DNA of 64,000 nucleotides from Lingula anatina (taxonomy: Eukaryota > Brachiopoda > Lingulata > Lingulida > Lingulidae): positions 111,840 to 175,839 of the forward strand of contig NW_019775913.1 of assembly GCF_001039355.2 (NCBI RefSeq). Reading direction: 5' to 3'. Numbering within the stretch: the stretch's first letter is position 1; each line of letters opens with the position of its first letter. The notes under the pieces are model-generated. The model was not told where the DNA came from and did not search any database. It saw only the letters and a list, made by a program, of their open reading frames with translations. The translations under genes and the position numbers were made by a program. Shown in pieces: positions 63,701-64,000 of this stretch.

Positions 63701-64000
63701 GCTGATTCCTACACTCCCTTCTAATTTTAGGTTTTGTATTTGTTGACTTAAATAACGTAAATACTTGTGTCTTTGTAGCAAAGTCAATCCTTCAGACTGC
63801 GTTGACATGGAATGTGACGCACAGAAAAAAGCCATGATGCGCGACGAGGACAACACCTTCCTAGCAGGCACGGGGCCCGCGGCCATCATCCCGGACTCTG
63901 CATTTGAGTGGAATGGCGACCGGCGTAGAGGACTGGGAGACTACCGCATCCCTAAGACTCTTTTGACTGAGCTCGATGGAACTAGAATTCCCGTAGCGAA
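18189..64000 (+). CDS. PKHD1L1: PKHD1L1 (fibrocystin-L), 3'-truncated by the window edge
   Basis: Leader exon B (or A at 13949) plus 65 coding exons from 27176 to the right edge join with all phases consistent, giving about 3,750 aa. The family's vertebrate member is about 4,200 aa, so most is present; roughly the last 500 residues, including the membrane helix, are missing. Order: signal peptide, 3 IPT/TIG, PA14, spacer, 4 IPT, cupredoxin-like, 7 IPT, G8, beta-helix, G8, beta-helix. PKHD1L1 rather than PKHD1 is supported by the PA14 domain and by close agreement along the whole length. Fibrocystin-L is a very large type I membrane protein displayed on cell surfaces, known in vertebrates from stereocilia coats and immune cells. 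Exon coordinates are in the block entries. Introns not separately described hold only AT-rich sequence. Confidence 0.93.
20411..20452. repeat. (CA)n microsatellite
   Basis: About 20 CA units with one CAT interruption. Confidence 0.9.
20600..20880 (+). repeat. Dispersed repeat with CTCCGCCAAGG / CCTCTTTGTCGGGGG ends
   Basis: Contains GATCCGGATCACCACCAAAA, a block reading CTGAAAATTTCATCAAAATC, TTTTTGAGTTATGTTGATGA and an ACAGACAGAC run. This ordered set of blocks is familiar to me as a widespread animal dispersed-repeat (retroposon tail-like) consensus. The ends are imperfect inverted copies. The exact family cannot be named from sequence alone. Confidence 0.6.
22454..22501. repeat. (GT)n followed by poly-G
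   Basis: About 15 GT units run directly into a run of about 17 G. An ATA/AAT-rich stretch follows at 22511-22541. Confidence 0.9.
23989..24330 (+). mobile_element. 345-bp TTAA-flanked MITE, copy 2
   Basis: 342 bp from TTAA-AGGGATAATAACTC to GAGTTATTATCCCT-TTAA, same orientation as copy 1 and closely similar throughout. Confidence 0.88.
25321..25568. repeat. Two-copy tandem duplication, about 134-bp period
   Basis: Copy 1 (about 25321-25430) and copy 2 (about 25455-25568) share GCATAATGCACTTT-like starts, AATTAGTTTTCTTGTA, then AAGCAAAC.TTGA and AAACGTCGT. They are diverged, so the duplication is old. Copy 2 ends at the CATTTGTTA target site of the adjacent TIR element. Confidence 0.75.
25569..25707. 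mobile_element. 139-bp TIR element with 9-bp target duplication
   Basis: Perfect 13-bp inverted ends, TACCCTCTACCAG and CTGGTAGAGGGTA, flanked on both sides by CATTTGTTA (25560-25568 and 25708-25716). A 9-bp duplication suits Mutator-like transposition; family assignment is inference. No coding capacity. Confidence 0.85.
27176..28267 (+). CDS. PKHD1L1: PKHD1L1 block: IPT/TIG domain 1
   Basis: Exons 27176-27250, 27532-27655 and 28159-28267, joining in phases 1, 2, 0. The hallmark IPT start EPHYGSENGGTKVTIHGANF is followed by two cysteines and MPEGSVFVRVTIDGVPV. IPT/TIG domains are immunoglobulin-like folds found in plexins, Met and fibrocystins. This is the first exon after the leader, and its phase-1 acceptor fits both candidate leaders. 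Residues about 32-134. Confidence 0.93.
28409..28578. mobile_element. Short TIR element, CAGGCCCGTAGCCAG type, copy 2
   Basis: TAGGCCCGTAGCCAG on the left and CTGGCTATGGGCCTG on the right, with the same internal AGTGGACCTTTT repeats as the copy at 11794-11960. Flanks carry GTTACTT and GTTACTA, a likely target duplication with one change. Lies in the intron 28268-29007. Confidence 0.75.
29008..30673 (+). CDS. PKHD1L1: PKHD1L1 block: IPT/TIG domain 2
   Basis: Exons 29008-29065, 29436-29529, 30000-30050 and 30554-30673. Encodes TPTIETLTPYTGTPGTRITV, SGYLFTS, then RVYVGGQNCNLLNSTGEV and GTFKCDMMGGFVGHINASF. This is a long IPT variant with an inserted loop, as in vertebrate fibrocystin-L. Small exons (51 and 58 nt) are present. 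The last donor lies at the head of a triplicated intron segment. Confidence 0.92.
29596..29684. repeat. (CA)n microsatellite, 89 bp
   Basis: Long CA run with a single ATG interruption near its start, in the intron 29530-29999. Confidence 0.95.
30932..31933 (+). CDS. PKHD1L1: PKHD1L1 block: IPT/TIG domain 3
   Basis: Exons 30932-31002, 31296-31403 and 31847-31933. Encodes EITSITPSSGSIAGGTHITI, MGRNL, then VVQVGGGPCIVTQV and KIICRTP, the complete IPT signature with its paired cysteines. It ends NNYS and leads in phase 1 directly into PA14. Confidence 0.93.
32180..33240 (+). CDS. PKHD1L1: PKHD1L1 block: PA14 domain
   Basis: Exons 32180-32457, 32761-32852 and 33081-33240. Encodes GLLYEDWDKYV, SRFQGYFVPPRTAEYMFMIW, ADDSIELYFS, then YYIEVVHKEGGGGEAVSVAA. 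The PA14 fold is a beta-barrel often used for carbohydrate binding; the conserved DD after the IW is present. Residues about 331-507. It separates IPT 3 from the family-specific spacer. Confidence 0.93.
33714..38791 (+). CDS. PKHD1L1: PKHD1L1 block: family-specific spacer
   Basis: Eleven exons: 33714-33831, 34166-34294, 34681-34832, 35121-35345, 35740-35852, 36210-36370, 36704-36855, 37337-37487, 37830-37981, 38395-38517 and 38686-38791. They encode about 527 residues without a standard domain name that I can give by eye. Landmarks are VEPFCGRRSLKNPQWLHDG, WNYTCFDAYTP and repeated blocks of the type V-x-V-T-G-S-G-x-V-x-V-T. The pattern of short beta strands with few cysteines suggests more sandwich domains. 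All phases match and the order fits vertebrate fibrocystin-L between PA14 and IPT 4. The exon at 37830 is preceded by a duplicated, non-functional-looking acceptor. Confidence 0.85.
35864..35947. repeat. (GT)n and mixed alternating purine-pyrimidine repeat
   Basis: Starts 11 nt after the donor at 35853 and passes through GT, CACGTGCACACGCACGCG and GTGTGCATGTG segments. Such alternating sequence can adopt Z-DNA; that is inference only. Confidence 0.88.
38160..38330. repeat. Dispersed intronic repeat, GAAGGGTCAAAA family
   Basis: Contains GATGAAGGGTCAAAATGGCA, TGTTGGTAAAAAA and GTCTCTTTAAAA, with the middle duplicated in tandem (about 60-bp offset). Related sequence occurs at about 40577-40740 and 54185-54300, each in a PKHD1L1 intron. 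No ends or target duplications identified. Confidence 0.55.
39209..40919 (+). CDS. PKHD1L1: PKHD1L1 block: IPT/TIG domains 4 and 5, start of 6
   Basis: Exons 39209-39484, 39852-39976 and 40787-40919. IPT 4 reads NTIIQLTGTGFEANATQNTV, ending QQFTYD. IPT 5 starts ITPTNGSIGG and continues TIVTISGSGFASNATATVGG. IPT 6 begins SVTLGGALAAVEG. The last exon must end at 40919 for phase and homology, and the intron then begins GC (GCAATA), an apparent GC-AG intron. Confidence 0.9.
40232..40576 (-). mobile_element. 345-bp TTAA-flanked MITE, copy 3
   Basis: Reverse orientation relative to copy 1: begins TTAA-AGGGATAATAACTCTTCG with the ATGAGATCTATATTTCACAA side first. TTAA on both ends. It lies in the intron 39977-40786, next to the GAAGGGTC dispersed repeat. 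One right-end TIR base is changed (ATCACT for ATCCCT). Confidence 0.88.
41156..42347 (+). CDS. PKHD1L1: PKHD1L1 block: IPT/TIG domains 6 and 7
   Basis: Exons 41156-41351 and 42112-42347. The first completes IPT 6 (GGTEITVSGSGFG, AVMIGGKAATIVSYN) and ends ADMM using a donor that overlaps an apparent in-frame TAG (GATAT-GATGTAGGT), so the stop is intronic. The second encodes DVQPRRGSVYGGTKLILQGV, GFSSVPENNKVMVGS and LTCTVENT, i.e. IPT 7. The intron between them holds MITE copy 4 and AAT repeats. Confidence 0.9.
41709..42053 (-). mobile_element. 345-bp TTAA-flanked MITE, copy 4
   Basis: Same orientation as copy 3 and very similar to it, TTAA on both sides. Ends only 58 nt before the exon at 42112. 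Part of it creates a spurious upstream open frame joined to that exon. Confidence 0.88.
42371..42414. repeat. (TTTA)n microsatellite near a donor
   Basis: Eleven tetranucleotide units starting 23 nt after the donor at 42348. Confidence 0.9.
42749..43694 (+). CDS. PKHD1L1: PKHD1L1 block: cupredoxin-like domain
   Basis: Exons 42749-42937 and 43524-43694. Strand motifs are typical of the cupredoxin fold: YWEPNVLTIFVGDSVRWTWS, FVHRFTAPGSYYYWSDFIDN and FMRGVVHVKA. In blue copper proteins the segment after G-x-Y-x-Y/F carries the Cys ligand. Here it reads YYYWSD, so the ligand is absent and copper binding of the type 1 kind is unlikely. The second exon's acceptor is the last of twelve tandem TTAG sites. 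Confidence 0.82.
43212..43530 (+). repeat. 26-bp minisatellite containing twelve 3' splice-site-like units
   Basis: About twelve units of 26 bp, each containing TTTGCATCCATTAG/G followed by TTCCTTTG. The AGs end at 43237 and then every 26 bases to 43523, which is the acceptor of the exon starting at 43524. The unit combines the end of the intron and the first bases of the exon. A few units are variant (CATACATTAG, CCCTTAG, CCAATAG, TTTATACT). Confidence 0.93.
43850..43882 (+). pseudogene. Duplicated exon start: 33-nt pseudo-exon or microexon
   Basis: The region 43824-43890 is a diverged copy of 43981-44047, the acceptor and first bases of the next exon. Its AG at 43848-43849 and a GT at 43883 bound 33 nt encoding DVPGDDNSTAVG in the right phase (1 to 1). 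It could be spliced in as a microexon or be a decaying decoy. Confidence 0.5.
44007..46237 (+). CDS. PKHD1L1: PKHD1L1 block: IPT/TIG domains 8 to 11
   Basis: Exons 44007-44301, 44654-44865, 45144-45779 and 46097-46237. IPT 8: SPRVDAISRNQGTSTDDIVI-DGVGF. IPT 9: RVDSVQPSEGSLAGGTELII. IPT 10: PQTVSGDNTLMRINGSGFG. IPT 11: PSASSVEGGTPIFITGSGF. The 636-nt exon is by far the largest here and holds two domains, suggesting lost introns. Each domain carries the usual cysteine pair. Confidence 0.9.
46564..48343 (+). CDS. PKHD1L1: PKHD1L1 block: IPT/TIG domains 12 to 14
   Basis: Exons 46564-46794, 47166-47315, 47543-47714 and 48187-48343. IPT 12: TPSTGSAGDTVVIAGTGFNS. IPT 13: SPVTGSFGGGTVLTVSGSGF. IPT 14: EPLRGGTGGGTRITIRGTGF. 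The acceptor at 47542 directly follows an ATT microsatellite. This completes fourteen IPT domains by my count, ahead of the first G8. Confidence 0.92.
47495..47536. repeat. (ATT)n microsatellite abutting an acceptor
   Basis: About fourteen ATT units ending 6 nt before the exon start at 47543. It stands where the polypyrimidine tract should be. Confidence 0.9.
48754..49489 (+). CDS. PKHD1L1: PKHD1L1 block: first G8 domain
   Basis: Exons 48754-48990 and 49360-49489. Encodes YVDRWSSRWTWGGQDPPVAG, then a block running from VIQQGQSILLDVSTPVLKIL to ELIFDEADIELQSEIILITD, and IITLFGHHRSKELPIYGTKN. The G8 domain (eight conserved glycines) is found in fibrocystins, TMEM2/CEMIP2 and CEMIP, next to a beta-helix. 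Residues about 2142-2263. Confidence 0.95.
49004..49090. repeat. (AAT)n microsatellite near a donor
   Basis: About 29 trinucleotide units starting 13 nt after the donor at 48991, followed by an AAG/GAA-rich purine stretch to about 49175. Confidence 0.92.
49582..49737. mobile_element. 156-bp hAT-type MITE with perfect 8-bp target duplication
   Basis: Ends are CAGTGTT and AACACTG, and both flanks read ATGGTGAT (49574-49581 and 49738-49745). An 8-bp duplication with CAGTG termini is characteristic of hAT elements. No coding capacity. Lies in the intron 49490-50156. Confidence 0.88.
49869..50041. mobile_element. 173-bp TIR element, CTGGGGTAGC ends
   Basis: CTGGGGTAGCGCT on the left mirrors AGTGCTACCCCAG on the right; the flanks share AGAGC (49864-49868 and 50042-50046). 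The interior is AT-rich, with several TTTAG/CTAAA inversions. Second element in the same intron as the hAT MITE. Superfamily uncertain. Confidence 0.7.
50157..55378 (+). CDS. PKHD1L1: PKHD1L1 block: first parallel beta-helix region
   Basis: Ten exons: 50157-50370, 50670-50827, 51095-51347, 51671-52052, 52441-52504, 52918-53154, 53423-53629, 53837-54050, 54393-54522 and 55207-55378, about 677 residues. Family hallmarks are WKAGDEIVIATTG, MRAEVGLLSHNVKV, the RYPIHFHLLGRVKDAYVRGC motif, HGSHGVLVERTVIYNIMGGA and NTGHSLGWFAI. RYPIHFHL is also the signature of the TMEM2/CEMIP group; no catalytic role is established for fibrocystin-L. Repeated short strand-turn units (VxxNxxxx) indicate PbH1 coils. 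Confidence 0.94.
53158..53230. repeat. (TTTA)n/(TTTTA)n microsatellite at a donor
   Basis: Starts 3 nt after the donor at 53155 (GTATAT) and changes from four- to five-base units. Confidence 0.9.
55612..57073 (+). CDS. PKHD1L1: PKHD1L1 block: second G8 domain
   Basis: Exons 55612-55800, 56046-56144, 56527-56669 and 56944-57073. Encodes ERPSVFQPWSEGATWG, then GGNWIVADTDLPIMERLYIY, GVLELDHN, YIFIQGGRLIIGWED and QLVLRGHHHTPDMPLP. These are the second G8 motifs of fibrocystin-L. A basic RKKRS (exon 56046) precedes the domain core and fits the furin-type R-x-K/R-R consensus. Residues about 2941-3127. Confidence 0.93.
55811..55850. repeat. (GT)n then (GA)n next to a donor
   Basis: Ten GT units begin 10 nt after the donor at 55801 and pass directly into GA-rich repeats. 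Confidence 0.88.
57407..57611. mobile_element. Possible TIR element, GGCC.TTTTCACTG type
   Basis: AGCCCCCTTTACACTGGGC on the left and GCAGTGAAAAAGGCCTT on the right are imperfect inverted copies. The interior (GAAACTGGCATTGCTGTGGT, then GGCATTGCTTTAGTTGC) is also repeated. Boundaries and target duplication are uncertain. In the intron 57074-57655. Confidence 0.45.
57656..62485 (+). CDS. PKHD1L1: PKHD1L1 block: second parallel beta-helix region
   Basis: Exons 57656-57898, 58221-58391, 58846-59079, 61235-61432, 61762-61962 and 62252-62485, all in phase 1. Hallmarks are GVFGGLDLHGKDRSVVWTQL, DWEIGDEIVVAPTTY, AAEVGLLSRNIKIIG, RISNVEFYHSGQEGW, FNENFSPAIGVFDTSNITVT and GNHVAGAERTAFKIRGE. The GDEIVVA and EVGLLSRN motifs repeat those of the first beta-helix, consistent with an internal duplication of the G8-beta-helix unit that predates the animal lineages. 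The 2.2-kb intron 59080-61234 holds repeats and a gap. Confidence 0.94.
58429..58664. mobile_element. 236-bp fold-back element with ~85-bp inverted arms
   Basis: The left arm from GACTCCGTTCACATG and the right arm to CATGTGAACGGGGCC are inverted copies over about 85 bases (for example GCGGTATCTTGTAATCACGG against CCGTGATTACAAGATACCGC). A loop of about 60 bases contains GGCTCGCGCCGCC. TAA flanks both ends, compatible with a PIF/Harbinger-type target duplication (inference). Confidence 0.85.
59868..60350. repeat. Diverged tandem repeat, about 140-bp unit
   Basis: Three to four partial copies share TATATCTCCAAAACTGG, ATACTGGCAATCTTACTGTG, ACCTTGAAATT and ATGATGAAC.GAACTTTGCA. One copy (about 60151-60239) is shortened. 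In the intron 59080-61234. Confidence 0.8.
60530..60757. other. Assembly gap (228 N)
   Basis: Intronic unknown bases. The flanks look like the same sequence twice: GAGAACTCTC..TTTATAGAGATCAAGCA.AAGACTGG occurs at 60473-60518 and again at 60804-60853, each with poly-T. The gap may be false. Confidence 0.95.
62733..62837 (+). CDS. PKHD1L1: PKHD1L1 twin exon 1
   Basis: 105 nt, phase 1 to phase 1: GVSWPGFYSGANNAPGKPFA, then GIMTYPAIAGVLNMK. It has consensus-like sites (TTTGCATAG; AAAG-GTTGGT). It is near-identical in protein to the next exon and may be used instead of it or with it. Confidence 0.88.
62899..63003 (+). CDS. PKHD1L1: PKHD1L1 twin exon 2
   Basis: 105 nt, phase 1 to phase 1: GVSWPGFYSGNNMAPGKPFA, then GIKTYPAIAGVLNMK. 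By hand alignment the twins differ at 17 of 105 bases, 12 of them silent, with three residue changes. Same GTTGGT donor as twin 1. Only 61 nt of intron separates them. Confidence 0.9.
63274..64000 (+). CDS. PKHD1L1: PKHD1L1 block: last visible exons (partial)
   Basis: Exons 63274-63439 and 63779 to the window edge. Encodes NHFAHYKSVCTSKRSFAVGD, VFIHRSNLGK, then VNPSDCVDMECDAQKKAMMR, PDSAFEWNGDRRRGLGDYRI and PKTLLTELDGTRIPVA. The VNPSDCVDM and EWxGDRRRGLGDYRIP motifs are characteristic of fibrocystin-L after the second beta-helix. The last exon has no donor before position 64000, so the gene continues beyond. Confidence 0.94.

Overview
The window is a piece of an AT-rich, intron-rich animal genome. 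The coding exons are small, use clean GT..AG splice sites and are mostly joined in phase 1. Introns carry many simple repeats and short non-autonomous DNA transposons. There are two assembly gaps, and I found no bacterial, viral or RNA-gene signals. The best guess is a marine invertebrate, plausibly a non-vertebrate deuterostome. Minisatellites built from exon-intron boundaries recall what I remember being described in amphioxus introns; this is a lead, not an identification.

Layout: (1) 1-285 is the end of a 41/52-bp tandem repeat, followed by about 5 kb without a recognisable gene. (2) 5612-11289 (+) is a complete seven-exon gene for a single-pass cell-surface protein of 634 aa: signal peptide, one sushi/CCP domain, a PAN/Apple domain, an EGF-like domain, four more sushi domains, a transmembrane helix and a tyrosine-motif tail. 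It has a possible alternative leader exon (6934-7033) and a possible alternative short-tail last exon (10718-10754). (3) 11290-13948 is intergenic, filled with hAT-like and other TIR elements and a 565-base gap. (4) From 13949 or 18189 to the right edge (+) lies most of PKHD1L1 (fibrocystin-L). There are two candidate signal-peptide exons, then a long first intron to 27175, then 65 coding exons that can be joined with every splice phase matching.

The visible fibrocystin-L is about 3,750 aa. In order it has signal peptide, three IPT/TIG domains, PA14, a family-specific spacer, four IPT/TIG, a cupredoxin-like domain, seven IPT/TIG, G8, parallel beta-helix, a second G8 and a second beta-helix region. 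The C-terminus and its membrane helix lie beyond the window. The two genes are independent neighbours, both encoding large extracellular adhesion- or recognition-type proteins; nothing shows that they act together.

The most unusual feature is how often exon boundaries have been tandemly copied within PKHD1L1: twelve consecutive 3' splice-site-like units upstream of one exon (43212-43530), two single decoy acceptors (37741-37785 and 43824-43890), a triplicated donor region (30664-30812), and a fully duplicated 105-nt coding exon (62733-62837 and 62899-63003) separated by only 61 nt, a candidate mutually exclusive pair.
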